Assembly (NCBI RefSeq): GCF_023554995.1
Contig: NZ_JAMJPK010000001.1
Coordinates: forward strand, 434,001-498,000
Reading direction: 5' to 3'
Length of the DNA: 64,000 bases
From: Halomonas gemina
GTDB lineage: Bacteria > Pseudomonadota > Gammaproteobacteria > Pseudomonadales > Halomonadaceae
The notes beneath the pieces are model-generated. The model worked only from the letters and a program-made list of their open reading frames with translations. It was not told the DNA's origin and made no database searches. A program made the position numbers and the translations under genes. Positions 27,554-36,348 of this stretch are shown one piece after another (positions within the stretch are counted from its first letter, which is position 1; each line of letters starts with the position of its first letter).

Positions 27554-30409
27554 ATGCGTCTGACACCTAGATCCGATACTCCGAGGGCCGGCGGACTGGG
27601 GATTTCCCGCCGTCAGTTCCTCAAGCGCAGTGGGGCCACCACCGGCGGGCTCGCCGCTGCCGGCTTCATGGGCGCTCCCATGATGCAGCGCACCGAAGCC
27701 GCCGAGAAGACCGCCTGGTCCGATGCCCCGGTGGAGACCAAGCGGACCGTCTGCTCACACTGCTCGGTGGGCTGCGGCGTCTACGCCGAGGTCCAGGAAG
27801 GCGTCTGGACCAGGCAGGAACCCGCCTTCGACCACCCTATCAACCGCGGCGCCCACTGCGCCAAGGGCGCCTCGCTGCGCCAGCACGGCCACTCGAGCCG
27901 CCGCCTCAAGTACCCCATGAAGCTGGTGGGCGGCGAATGGCAGCGGCTGAGCTGGGACGAGGCCATCGAGGAGATCGGCAACAAGGTGCTGGAACTCACC
28001 GAGGTACACGGCCCGGACAGCATCTACTGGCTGGGCTCGGCCAAGTTCAACAATGAACAGGCCTATCTGATGCGCAAGTTCGCGGCCCTGGCGGGGACCA
28101 ACAACACCGACCACCAGGCGCGTATCTGCCACTCCACCACGGTCGCCGGGGTGGCCAACACCTGGGGCTACGGGGCGATGACCAACTCGCTCAACGACAT
28201 CCAGAACAGCAAGTCGATCATGTTCATCGGCTCCAATCCGACCGAGGCACATCCGGTGGCCATGCAGCACATCCTGCTGGCCAAGGAGCGCAGCCAGGCG
28301 CAGATCATCGTCGTCGACCCGCGCTTCACCCGCACCGCGGCCAAGGCCGACAGCTTCGTGCGCATTCGCCCCGGGTCCGACGTGGCCTTCATCTGGGGCC
28401 TGCTGTGGCACATCTTCGAGAACGGCTGGGAGGATCGGGAGTACATCGACCAGCGCGTCTATGCCATGGACGAGGTGCGTGAGGAAGTGGCCCAGTTCCC
28501 GCCGGACGTAGTCGAGAACATCACCGGCGTCGCCGAGGAGGCGATGCGCGACACCGCTCGCCGCCTGGCCGAGAACCGTCCCGGCTGCGTGGTGTGGTGC
28601 ATGGGGGGTACCCAGCACACCACCGGCAACAACAACACCCGTGCCTACTGCATCCTCGAACTGGCGCTGGGCAACATCGGCAAGTCCGGCGGCGGGGCCA
28701 ACATCTTCCGCGGCCATGACAACGTCCAGGGCGCTACAGACCTGGGCCTGATGTCCCACTCCCTGCCCGGCTACTACGGCCTGGCCGAAGGTGCCTGGGC
28801 CCACTGGGCGAGGGTCTGGAACCTCGACCTCGACTGGCTGAAGAGCCGTTTCGACCAGGCCGAGTACGCCGATGGCCAGCCGATGTACTCCAGCGGCATC
28901 ACCGTCTCGCGCTGGATCGACGGCGTGCTCGAGCAGGAGGAGGACATCTCCCAGCGCACCCGGCTCAAGGCGATGTTCTACTGGGGGCATGCGGTCAACT
29001 CCCAGACCCGTGGTCCCGAGATGCAGAAGGCCATGCAGCAGCTCGAGATGATGGTCATCGTCGACCCTTACCCCACCGTGGCCGGGGTCATGCATGACCG
29101 CCAGGACGGCGTCTTCCTGCTGCCGGCCGCCACCCAGTTCGAGACCACCGGCAGCGTCACCGCCACCAACCGCTCCATCCAGTGGCGTGACAAGGTGATC
29201 GAGCCGCTGTTCGAGTCCAAGCCCGATCACGAGATCATGTACCTGCTGGCCAGGAAGCTGGGCTTCGGTGACGAGCTGGTCAAGAACTACCAGATGAACG
29301 GCGACGAGCCGCTGATCGAGGACATCACCCGGGAGTTCAACGCCGGCATGTGGACGGTGGGCTATACCGGCCAGAGCCCGGAGCGGCTCAAGGCCCACCA
29401 GCAGAACTGGCATACCTTCAGCTTCCACGACCTGCGCGCCGAGGGCGGCCCCGCCGACGGCGACTACTATGGCCTGCCCTGGCCGTGCTGGGGCACCGCC
29501 GAGATGGGCCATCCCGGTACCCCGATCCTCTACGACACCAGCAAGAAGGTCTCCGAGGGCGGCCTGACCTTCCGCGCCCGCTTCGGCATCGAGCGCAATG
29601 GCGAGAACATCCTCGCCGACGGGTCGTTCAGCGAAGGTTCCGAGCTCGAGGACGGCTATCCCGAGTTCACCGATTCCATGCTCAAGGACCTCGGCTGGTG
29701 GGACGACCTGACCGACGCCGAGAAGGCCGAGGCGGAAGGAAAGAACTGGAAGACCGACCTCTCCGGCGGCATCCAGCGCGTGGCGATCGCCCATGAGTGC
29801 GCCCCGTTCGGCAATGCCAAGGCGCGCTGCAATGTCTGGACCTTCCCCGACCCCATCCCCAAGCACCGCGAGCCGCTCTACACCAGTCGCCGCGACCTGG
29901 TGGCCGACTACCCGACGTGGGACGACGTGGCCTCCCACTACCGCCTGCCCACCCTCTACAAGACCATCCAGGACAAGGACGTCACCGGGAAGTACCCGAT
30001 CATCCTCACCTCCGGACGCCTGGTGGAGTACGAGGGTGGCGGCGAGGAGACCCGCTCCATGTCCTGGCTCGCCGAGCTGCAGCAGGAGATGTTCGTCGAG
30101 ATCAACCCGGCACTCGCCAACGACCTGGCCATCGCCGAGGGCGACATGGTGTGGGTCGAGGGCGCCGAGGGCGGCCGCGTGAAGGTCAAGGCACTGGTCA
30201 CCCCGCGGGTCGCCCGCGAGGTGGTCTTCATGCCCTTCCACTTCGGCGGCATGTTCCAGGGCGAGAGCCTGCACGACCGCTATCCGGAGGGCTCGGCACC
30301 CTATGTGCTCGGCGAGGCGGCCAACACCGCCACCACCTACGGCTATGACTCGGTGACCCAGATGCAGGAAACCAAGTGCACCCTGTGTCGCATCGAGAAG
30401 GCAAGCTGA
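27554..30409 (+). CDS. fdhA: Formate dehydrogenase catalytic subunit FdhA (Mo/W-bis-MGD)
   Basis: The 951-aa catalytic subunit oxidises formate to CO2 with a bis-MGD molybdenum or tungsten cofactor. A Tat signal (SRRQFLKRSG, 18-27) sends it to the periplasm. The [4Fe-4S] site is C67-x2-C70-x3-C74 and C102. The metal ligand is C192 followed by H193 (ICHSTTVAG); it is a TGC cysteine, not selenocysteine. The C-terminal molybdopterin-binding domain begins near residue 800. It is followed after 10 bp by the iron-sulfur subunit and then the membrane cytochrome subunit. Confidence 0.94.
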   Translation: MRLTPRSDTPRAGGLGISRRQFLKRSGATTGGLAAAGFMGAPMMQRTEAAEKTAWSDAPVETKRTVCSHCSVGCGVYAEVQEGVWTRQEPAFDHPINRGAHCAKGASLRQHGHSSRRLKYPMKLVGGEWQRLSWDEAIEEIGNKVLELTEVHGPDSIYWLGSAKFNNEQAYLMRKFAALAGTNNTDHQARICHSTTVAGVANTWGYGAMTNSLNDIQNSKSIMFIGSNPTEAHPVAMQHILLAKERSQAQIIVVDPRFTRTAAKADSFVRIRPGSDVAFIWGLLWHIFENGWEDREYIDQRVYAMDEVREEVAQFPPDVVENITGVAEEAMRDTARRLAENRPGCVVWCMGGTQHTTGNNNTRAYCILELALGNIGKSGGGANIFRGHDNVQGATDLGLMSHSLPGYYGLAEGAWAHWARVWNLDLDWLKSRFDQAEYADGQPMYSSGITVSRWIDGVLEQEEDISQRTRLKAMFYWGHAVNSQTRGPEMQKAMQQLEMMVIVDPYPTVAGVMHDRQDGVFLLPAATQFETTGSVTATNRSIQWRDKVIEPLFESKPDHEIMYLLARKLGFGDELVKNYQMNGDEPLIEDITREFNAGMWTVGYTGQSPERLKAHQQNWHTFSFHDLRAEGGPADGDYYGLPWPCWGTAEMGHPGTPILYDTSKKVSEGGLTFRARFGIERNGENILADGSFSEGSELEDGYPEFTDSMLKDLGWWDDLTDAEKAEAEGKNWKTDLSGGIQRVAIAHECAPFGNAKARCNVWTFPDPIPKHREPLYTSRRDLVADYPTWDDVASHYRLPTLYKTIQDKDVTGKYPIILTSGRLVEYEGGGEETRSMSWLAELQQEMFVEINPALANDLAIAEGDMVWVEGAEGGRVKVKALVTPRVAREVVFMPFHFGGMFQGESLHDRYPEGSAPYVLGEAANTATTYGYDSVTQMQETKCTLCRIEKAS

Positions 30410-30419
30410 GGAGAACACC

Positions 30420-31034
30420 ATGGCCACGATGAAGTTCATGTGCGACGCGGAGCGCTGCATCGAGTGCAACGGCTGCGTCACCGCCTGCAAGAACGCCAAC
30501 GAGGTGGAATGGGGCATCCAGCGCCGTCGCGTGGTGACCCTCAACGACGGCGAGCCCAGCGAGGTCTCCATCTCGGTGGCCTGCATGCACTGCGACGATG
30601 CGCCCTGCATCGCCGTCTGCCCCACCGAGACCCTGTTCCAGCGCGATGACGGCATCGTGCTGCACGACAAGGATCTGTGCATCGGCTGCGGCTACTGCCT
30701 CTACGCCTGCCCCTTCGGCGCCCCACAGTTCCCGAAGCAGAACGCCTTCGGCGAGCGGGGCAAGATGGACAAGTGCACCTTCTGCGCCGGCGGCCCGGCG
30801 GAGACCCAGGAAGAGGAGTATCAGAAGTACGGGGCCAACCGCATCGCCGAGGGCAAGCTGCCGCTGTGTGCCGAGATGTGCTCGACCAAGGCCCTGCTTG
30901 CCGGCGATGCCCAGGAGGTCGCCGATATCTTCCGCCAGCGCGTGGTCCAGCGGGGGCACAAGGATGGCGGCTGGTCGGGCAATCCCCGCGCCGATGCCGA
31001 TTCCCTGGCCTACGATGCCACCCAGCAGGGGTAA
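30420..31034 (+). CDS. fdhB: Formate dehydrogenase iron-sulfur subunit FdhB
   Basis: A 204-aa ferredoxin-like subunit with four 4Fe-4S motifs (CIECNGCVTAC, CMHCDDAPCIAVCP, CIGCGYCLYACP and the split CTFC/CAEMC). It wires electrons from FdhA to the b-type cytochrome. It lacks the C-terminal membrane helix of E. coli FdnH/FdoH, fitting the fdh3-type enzymes. Confidence 0.92.
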   Translation: MATMKFMCDAERCIECNGCVTACKNANEVEWGIQRRRVVTLNDGEPSEVSISVACMHCDDAPCIAVCPTETLFQRDDGIVLHDKDLCIGCGYCLYACPFGAPQFPKQNAFGERGKMDKCTFCAGGPAETQEEEYQKYGANRIAEGKLPLCAEMCSTKALLAGDAQEVADIFRQRVVQRGHKDGGWSGNPRADADSLAYDATQQG

Positions 31035-31046
31035 GGAGGTCATGTC

Positions 31047-32105
31047 ATGAGCAAGTCCACACCCTGGCGGGCGCTGTGGCGACTGCCCCTGCTGATGCTG
31101 GCCCTGGTAGCCAGCCTGGGGGTTGCCCAGTTCGCCCTCGCCCAGGCCGACCCCGATCGTGAGGCGGCCACGGCCGTCCCGGCCCTGGACGCCGATGCCT
31201 GGCGGCAGATCAAGAGCGGCGAGACCGGCCCCAACTACCGGGACAGCCGGTTCGACTCCAGCTACAACCTGATCAACGCCAGCGGCGAGACCTGGCGACA
31301 ACTGCGTGAGCGCTGGGTCTCTCCCTTCGGGGTGATCGCCGTGGTGGGCATGATCGTCGTGATTGCGCTGTTCTACCTGGTGGTCGGCTCCAAGAAGCTC
31401 GATGAACCCCGAACGGGGCGCAAGCTGCTGCGCTGGTCCCTGATGGTCAGGTCCCTGCACTGGACGGTGGCGACGCTATTCATCCTGCTCGCCCTCACCG
31501 GGCTCAACCTGGCCTATGGCAAGGCCGTCTTCCGTCCGATCTTCGGCGACGGCTTCTGGGCGGCGATGATGTCCGGTACCAAGCTGATCCACAACTACCT
31601 GGGGCCGCTGTTCGGCATCCTGCTGGTGATCCTGCTAGCCAGGCTCTTCGTGCACAATCTGCCGAAGAAGCATGACCTCCAGTGGTTCCGAATGGGCGGC
31701 GGGCTGGTGGGCAAGGGACATCCGGATGCGGGCTTCGCCAACGCCGGCGAGAAGGCGTGGTACTGGCTGCTCGCCACCGCCGGCATCGCGGTGATCATCA
31801 GTGGCCTGGTGCTGGACTTCCCCAACTATGGCCAGGTGCGGGACACCATGCAGTGGGCCAACATCATCCATGCCGTGGGCGCGTTCGGCCTGACGGCAGT
31901 GGCGTTCGGCCACATCTACATCGGCACGCTCGGCACCGAGGGCTCCTTCGAGGGCATGGCGACCGGCTACGTGGACGAGACCTGGGCCAAGGAGCATCAC
32001 AACCTCTGGTACGAGGAGGTCAAGGACCAGGCCGTTCCCGAGGAACAGCTGGCGGCCGACCGGGTGTCATCGCAGGACGATGAGCCGGCCCCCCGCTCCG
32101 GCTGA
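31047..32105 (+). CDS. fdhC: Formate dehydrogenase cytochrome b556 subunit FdhC
   Basis: A 352-aa membrane subunit that passes electrons from FdhB to quinone. A cleavable signal peptide (residues 1-32) precedes a periplasmic stretch and four or five membrane helices. Haem-ligand histidines are expected in RSLHWTVATLF, HNYLGPLFG and the NIIHAVGAFG and FGHIYIG helices. It is the last gene of the cluster, followed by a clear terminator. Confidence 0.92.
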   Translation: MSKSTPWRALWRLPLLMLALVASLGVAQFALAQADPDREAATAVPALDADAWRQIKSGETGPNYRDSRFDSSYNLINASGETWRQLRERWVSPFGVIAVVGMIVVIALFYLVVGSKKLDEPRTGRKLLRWSLMVRSLHWTVATLFILLALTGLNLAYGKAVFRPIFGDGFWAAMMSGTKLIHNYLGPLFGILLVILLARLFVHNLPKKHDLQWFRMGGGLVGKGHPDAGFANAGEKAWYWLLATAGIAVIISGLVLDFPNYGQVRDTMQWANIIHAVGAFGLTAVAFGHIYIGTLGTEGSFEGMATGYVDETWAKEHHNLWYEEVKDQAVPEEQLAADRVSSQDDEPAPRSG

Positions 32106-32128
32106 GCGTTGGCAGTAAGGCGCCCATC

Positions 32129-32157
32129 GACACCGCCTTCGGGCGGTGTCTTTTGTT
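32129..32157 (+). terminator. Rho-independent terminator of the formate dehydrogenase cluster
   Basis: GACACCGCC/GGCGGTGTC, a 9-bp stem with a TTCG loop, followed by TTTTGTT. Textbook intrinsic terminator 24 bases after fdhC. Confidence 0.92.
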
Positions 32158-32199
32158 AAGCTGGTACGCCAGACGCAATTGCCACCCCGAGGAGCCACC

Positions 32200-32523
32200 A
32201 TGCAGCATCTCGACGACGCTACCCGTACCGAACTCGAGGCGGCCGCCTTTCGCCGCCTGCTCCGCCACCTGGACGAGCACAAGGAGGTGCAGAACATCGA
32301 CCTCATGATCCTCGCCGACTTCTGCCGCAACTGCCTCTCCAAGTGGCTGGTGGCCGCCGCCGACGAACGCGGCGCTGACCTCGATTACGGCGCCGCCCGT
32401 GACTACGTCTACGGCATGCCCTATGCGGAGTGGAAGGCCAAGTACCAGCAGGAAGCCACCCCCGAGCAGCTGGCCGCCTTCGAGGCGCGCCAGGCCGCCA
32501 AGCAGGAGCAGCAGCAAGGATGA
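32200..32523 (+). CDS. DUF1244 protein
   Basis: A 107-aa DUF1244-family protein. The conserved DLMILADFCRNCLSKWL and the YVYGMPYAEWKAKYQ motif are clear. Cysteines in FCRNC could bind a metal, but no function is established. The ATG at 32200 has GAGGAG upstream; the open codons before it fall in the terminator region. Its stop overlaps moaB (ATGA), so the two are probably co-translated. Confidence 0.85.
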   Translation: MQHLDDATRTELEAAAFRRLLRHLDEHKEVQNIDLMILADFCRNCLSKWLVAAADERGADLDYGAARDYVYGMPYAEWKAKYQQEATPEQLAAFEARQAAKQEQQQG

Positions 32524-33041
32524 GCGAGCCGATGATTCCCCTCTCCATTGCGGTGTTGACCATCTCCGATACCCGCAACGAGGAGACCGACCGCAGCGGC
32601 CAGGCGCTGGTCGAGCGTCTCACCTCCGCCGGCCATGCCCTCCACGAGAAGCGCATCGTGCCCGATGACGTCTACCGCATCCGTGCCGTGGTGGCCGGCT
32701 GGATCGCCGATCCGGAGGTCCAGGTGATCCTGACCACCGGTGGCACCGGCTTTACCGGCCGTGACTCCACCCCCGAGGCGGTCTCGGTCCTGCTCGACAA
32801 GCAGATCGAGGGCTTCGGCGAGCTCTTCCGCCACCTCTCCTGGCAGGAGATCGGCAGCTCCACCGTGCAGAGCCGCTGCCTCGGCGGGCTGGCCAACGCC
32901 ACCGTGGTGTTCTGCCTGCCCGGCTCCACCGGTGCCTGCTGCACCGCCTGGGACGGGATCCTGGCCGAGCAACTCGACAGCCGGCACAAGCCGTGCAACT
33001 TTGCCAATCTCGTCATCCCCGAGCGAGGCCAGCATGGCTGA
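32520..33041 (+). CDS. moaB: Molybdenum cofactor biosynthesis protein MoaB
   Basis: A 173-aa MogA/MoaB-fold protein that adenylylates molybdopterin. The TTGGTGFTGRDSTPEA motif and the LPGST loop are complete. Together with moeA it supplies the cofactor used by the formate dehydrogenase encoded just upstream. It overlaps both the gene before (4 bases) and after (8 bases). Confidence 0.92.
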   Translation: MSEPMIPLSIAVLTISDTRNEETDRSGQALVERLTSAGHALHEKRIVPDDVYRIRAVVAGWIADPEVQVILTTGGTGFTGRDSTPEAVSVLLDKQIEGFGELFRHLSWQEIGSSTVQSRCLGGLANATVVFCLPGSTGACCTAWDGILAEQLDSRHKPCNFANLVIPERGQHG

Positions 33042-34242
33042 GCTGCAATCGGTCGAGGCGGCACTGGTGGCACTGCTGCGTGACGTGGCCGCGACCCCGC
33101 CCGAAACCCTCCCCTGTGACGAGGCGGCGGGCCGCGTGCTTGCCGAGGCCATCGAGGCCCGGCTCGATGTGCCGTCCTTCGACAACAGCGCCATGGATGG
33201 CTATGCCCTGAACCACCGGGACGCCGGCAAGCGATTGCCGGTCTCCCAGCGCATCACCGCGGGCTCGCCGGCCACGCCCCTGGCGCCCGGCAGCTGTGCG
33301 CGGATCTTCACCGGGGGCGAGATCCCCCCGGGAGCCGACTGCGTGGTGATGCAGGAGCGGGTCGAGGTGGCGGCAGAGCTGGCCGCGATACCGCCCGACA
33401 TCCCGGCCGGTGACAATATCCGCCGCCGCGGGCGTGACGTCGCGTCGGGCGATCGTCTGCTGCCGGCCGGCGAACGCCTGGAGGCTGCGGCCCTGGGCCA
33501 TCTGGCCGGCCAGGGCATCACCGAGGTGCTGGTGCGCCGGCGGCCGCGGGTGGCGCTGCTCTCCACCGGCGACGAGATCGTCGACCCGGGCCGGCCGCTT
33601 GCCGCGGGCCAGATCTACAACTCCAACCGGCCGATGCTCAGGCGGCTGCTCGAACGCTTCGGCGCGGAACTGACGCTGGTCACCTCGATTCCCGATGATC
33701 CGTCGGGTACCCGCGAGACCTTGAGCGCCGCCGCCCGGGAGGCCGACCTGGTGATCAGCACCGGCGGCGTCAGTGTCGGTGAGGAGGACCACGTCAAGGC
33801 CGCCCTGGCGTCGCTGGGCCAGCTGGACCTGTGGCGACTGGCGATCCGCCCCGGCAAGCCGCTTGCCCTGGGGCGCCTGCCGGGACGGGAGGGTCGCGAG
33901 ATACGCTTCGTCGGACTGCCCGGCAACCCCGTCTCCTGCTTCGTCGGGGCCTGGCTGTTCCTGCGCCCGCTGCTCGGTGCCCTGCAGGGCTGCCCGGCGC
34001 TCGCGCAGCTGCCCTGCCTCCGGGCCCGGGCGGATTTCGCGACGAGCACGGGCCCGCGGCGCCATTACATGCGCGTGATGCTCGAGTTCGGCGAGCACGG
34101 AATCCTGGCCCGGGCCTTCCGGGATCAGAATTCGGGCGTGCTGTCTTCCTGCATCAGCGCCGATGCACTGGCGGTGATTCCCGCCGAGAGCCGGGTCGAC
34201 CCGGGCGATCCGGTCGACTGCCTGTGGCTCAGGGTCGAGTGA
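33034..34242 (+). CDS. moeA: Molybdopterin molybdenumtransferase MoeA
   Basis: MoeA inserts molybdate into adenylylated molybdopterin. The 402-aa product has the domain III entry SFDNSAMDGYAL (near residue 50), IFTGGEIPPGAD, the MoaB-like core with STGDEI and STGGVSVGEED, GLPGNPVSCFV, and a C-terminal domain IV. Its ATG overlaps moaB by 8 bases. It converges on acpH with a 14-base overlap. Confidence 0.94.
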   Translation: MAELQSVEAALVALLRDVAATPPETLPCDEAAGRVLAEAIEARLDVPSFDNSAMDGYALNHRDAGKRLPVSQRITAGSPATPLAPGSCARIFTGGEIPPGADCVVMQERVEVAAELAAIPPDIPAGDNIRRRGRDVASGDRLLPAGERLEAAALGHLAGQGITEVLVRRRPRVALLSTGDEIVDPGRPLAAGQIYNSNRPMLRRLLERFGAELTLVTSIPDDPSGTRETLSAAAREADLVISTGGVSVGEEDHVKAALASLGQLDLWRLAIRPGKPLALGRLPGREGREIRFVGLPGNPVSCFVGAWLFLRPLLGALQGCPALAQLPCLRARADFATSTGPRRHYMRVMLEFGEHGILARAFRDQNSGVLSSCISADALAVIPAESRVDPGDPVDCLWLRVE

Positions 34243-34816
34243 GCGGCCCATTGCCAGGGGCAAGGCCCAGGGCGTCATTGACCGCGGGCCAGAGCCTTTC
34301 GAAGTCGCGTGAGAGTCGCTCGTAGTCCTCTTCCAGCCAGGGCACCAGCTCGGCCAGGCGGTTGGGGCCGGAAAGCCGCTGGCCGATGCCCTCGATGGCC
34401 CGGCAGGTGAAGGCGAAGTCGGCATAGCGATTGAGCCAGTCCTGCTCCACCAGGACCGGCATCATCGCTGCCAGTCGGGCCGGGGCCGGTCGGGTCGCCA
34501 GCACCCGATAGCAGCGATGGACCAGCCAGTGCCGCTCGTCGCTCGTCAGCGTACGCGCCGTGAAGTGGTCCCAGACCAGGTCCAGTGCGATGCCGGCATA
34601 GCGGCGCTGCCTGCGCGGCGATCGCTCGAGCACGGACGAGACCACCGGATGGCCATCGACGAAGGCATCCACCCGCCGGTGGTGGCGAATGCCGCTCGCC
34701 TGCTCGGCATTCCAGGCCGAGAGGTCCACTCCCTTGACCCCATCGGCGATCAGGTTGCCATAGAGGAAATCATCGCTGCCGCCCCGGGCGAGCCAGCCAT
34801 GCGCAAGGAAATTCAC
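34229..34816 (-). CDS. acpH: Acyl carrier protein phosphodiesterase AcpH
   Basis: AcpH removes the 4'-phosphopantetheine arm from acyl carrier protein. The 195-aa protein starts at a GTG (34816) with the family opening (V/M)NFLAHGWLA and has GNLIADGVKG, GIRHHRRVDAFVD and the LDLVWDHF metal-binding motif of this HD-like family. It starts 10 bases after tusE, so it may be the last gene of the tus operon. A longer frame upstream overlaps tusE and is not the protein. Confidence 0.88.
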   Translation of the reverse strand: MNFLAHGWLARGGSDDFLYGNLIADGVKGVDLSAWNAEQASGIRHHRRVDAFVDGHPVVSSVLERSPRRQRRYAGIALDLVWDHFTARTLTSDERHWLVHRCYRVLATRPAPARLAAMMPVLVEQDWLNRYADFAFTCRAIEGIGQRLSGPNRLAELVPWLEEDYERLSRDFERLWPAVNDALGLAPGNGPLTRP

Positions 34817-34826
34817 GACCGGCGGG

Positions 34827-35180
34827 TCACAGGCAGTGGGTGGGCTTGGGCAGCCCGGCAAGGCGGGCGGCAACCTTGGCCGGGCTGCCCGGGAAGAGCC
34901 GCATCAGGTGAATGGAGCGTCCCTTTTCGGGTCCCAGGGCTCGTTGCACTGCCTTCACCAGGGGGCGCATGGCAGGCGCCATCTCGTAACGCGCATAGAA
35001 GTCGCGCAGCAGCTGGAGAATCTCCCAGTGCTCCGAGGTCAGCGTGATGCCCTCCTCGCGCGCCAGGGCCTCGGCGACCTCGGGCGACCAGTCAGCCATG
35101 TCGACCAGATATCCTTCCGGATCGAGGGCATAAGTTTCTGAATCAATGAATAGATAACGGTATATTTCTGTGGTTGCCAT
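34827..35180 (-). CDS. tusE: Sulfur relay protein TusE (DsrC family)
   Basis: A 117-aa DsrC-like sulfur acceptor that takes persulfide from TusD and passes it to MnmA for 2-thiouridine in tRNA. The C-terminal arm LPKPTHCL has the essential penultimate cysteine (C116). The second DsrC cysteine is absent, as expected for TusE rather than dissimilatory DsrC. The ATG at 35180 overlaps the tusB stop (ATGA). Confidence 0.92.
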   Translation of the reverse strand: MATTEIYRYLFIDSETYALDPEGYLVDMADWSPEVAEALAREEGITLTSEHWEILQLLRDFYARYEMAPAMRPLVKAVQRALGPEKGRSIHLMRLFPGSPAKVAARLAGLPKPTHCL

Positions 35181-35470
35181 CAGTACCAGCTCACCGTGCG
35201 CTCGGCTTCCTCGGTCAGGTCCACGAAGCCGTCCACGTCGACCACCTGCACGCTGGCGGCGCAGCGGCCAAGCAGCCCGCGGGACTCCAGGTCCTCCTTC
35301 AGGGCGAACAGGCGCCCCTCCAGGCCCGCGTAGTAGCGCACCAGCTGAGGGAGCGCTCCCTGGACCCCATCCTCGATCAGCAGCAGGCGATCCTCCGGCG
35401 ACATGCCGGCCAAGGCCTGCTGATAGACCCGGCTGGTCGCCGGGGAACGGTTCACGACATGCAGCAGCAT
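35180..35470 (-). CDS. tusB: Sulfur relay protein TusB (DsrH family)
   Basis: A 96-aa DsrH-fold protein, structural part of the TusBCD hexamer. The VNRSPATS opening and LLIEDGVQGAL segment fit the family. It overlaps tusE by a few bases and follows tusC by 21 bp. Confidence 0.9.
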   Translation of the reverse strand: MLLHVVNRSPATSRVYQQALAGMSPEDRLLLIEDGVQGALPQLVRYYAGLEGRLFALKEDLESRGLLGRCAASVQVVDVDGFVDLTEEAERTVSWY

Positions 35471-35491
35471 TGGCGCACTCCTTGCGTCTGG

Positions 35492-35866
35492 CTAGAAGGT
35501 CAGCACCAGGCGATGCCCGGAGAGGACACGCGACAGTGCCGAGGGCGACAGACACTCCACCTCGAGCATCAACTCGTCGCTCGAGAGGCCGAGGCACGAA
35601 AGCCCCTGCTCTTCCACCAGCAGCGTCTCGATATCATACATCTCCAGCATCTCCAGCGTCGCGGCCGTACCCTTCTGCCCCAGGGCACCCGCCTGCTGCC
35701 CCGGCAGCAGGGCCGTCACCCCCTCCCCCATGAACAGCAGGGAGACGCGGCGCCCGAAGGCGGCGGCGACCAAGGCGGCATCCAGCCCCTCCCTCAGCCA
35801 GCTGCTGCCATGGGGAGCATGGCGCAGGATGACCAGCAGGTCACTGTCGTCATGGTGTTCTTGCAT
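35492..35866 (-). CDS. tusC: Sulfur relay protein TusC (DsrF family)
   Basis: A 124-aa DsrF-like subunit of TusBCD. The hydrophobic alpha/beta pattern and the LREGLDAALVAAAFGRRVSL block match. It lacks a catalytic cysteine at the TusD position, as usual. Second gene of the operon tusDCB-E. Confidence 0.88.
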   Translation of the reverse strand: MQEHHDDSDLLVILRHAPHGSSWLREGLDAALVAAAFGRRVSLLFMGEGVTALLPGQQAGALGQKGTAATLEMLEMYDIETLLVEEQGLSCLGLSSDELMLEVECLSPSALSRVLSGHRLVLTF

Positions 35867-35886
35867 CGCGACTCCGTAACACGCCC

Positions 35887-36279
35887 TCAGGGACCGAAGG
35901 TGACCAGGCGGTCGCAGCGGGAGCCGAGGTCGATCAGCTGGCCCAGCCCGGTCAGCTCGAAGGGAGCCTCCACGCTGACGCCATCCTTGCCATGCCGGGT
36001 CGCCTCCCGTTGGTCCAGCAGGCCACGCCGCAACGCGGCGGCGATGCAGACCTGCAACGCGACCCGATGCTCGTCGGCCAGCGCCGCCCAGGCATCCACC
36101 AGGTGAGGCTCGTCCTGGGGGGGCGCGGCCAGCCGGGCGGCATTGTGCACCCCATCATGGTAGAAGAACACTGCCTCGAGCCGGTGGCCCCGTGCCACCA
36201 GGGCCCGGGCAAAGCGCAGGGCGGAGTGGCTCGCCTGGTCACTGTAGGGGGCACCCATCAGCAGGATGGCATAGCGCAT
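35887..36279 (-). CDS. tusD: Sulfur relay protein TusD (DsrE family)
   Basis: A 130-aa DsrE-family sulfur carrier. The active-site cysteine is C78 in LQVCIAAALRRGL. It receives persulfide from TusA and hands it to TusE. First gene of the tus operon; yccA lies upstream on the same strand, separated by a hairpin. Confidence 0.92.
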   Translation of the reverse strand: MRYAILLMGAPYSDQASHSALRFARALVARGHRLEAVFFYHDGVHNAARLAAPPQDEPHLVDAWAALADEHRVALQVCIAAALRRGLLDQREATRHGKDGVSVEAPFELTGLGQLIDLGSRCDRLVTFGP

Positions 36280-36297
36280 GGGGTCCTCCGGAAACAG

Positions 36298-36325
36298 CCT
36301 GGCCCCGCCGGGAGGCGGGGCCAGG
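36298..36325 (-). terminator. Terminator hairpin between yccA and tusD
   Basis: A perfect 12-bp stem (36298-36309 with 36314-36325) with a GGGA loop. On the minus strand it follows yccA and is trailed by CTGTTTCC, a weak T-run. It should reduce read-through from yccA into tusD. Confidence 0.6.
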
Positions 36326-36348
36326 GATTCGTGCGGTAGCGGTAGCCG

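Noticed and set aside
28127..28132. Selenocysteine at the FdhA metal site
   Set aside because: The codon is TGC (Cys192) followed by His193, so no UGA recoding is needed.
27755..30682. Very long minus-strand open frame opposite fdhA
   Set aside because: Caused by high GC codon bias of the real plus-strand genes; sequence is valine/alanine/histidine-rich without family features. The same holds for the frames opposite metH, cysI, prpE and yejA.
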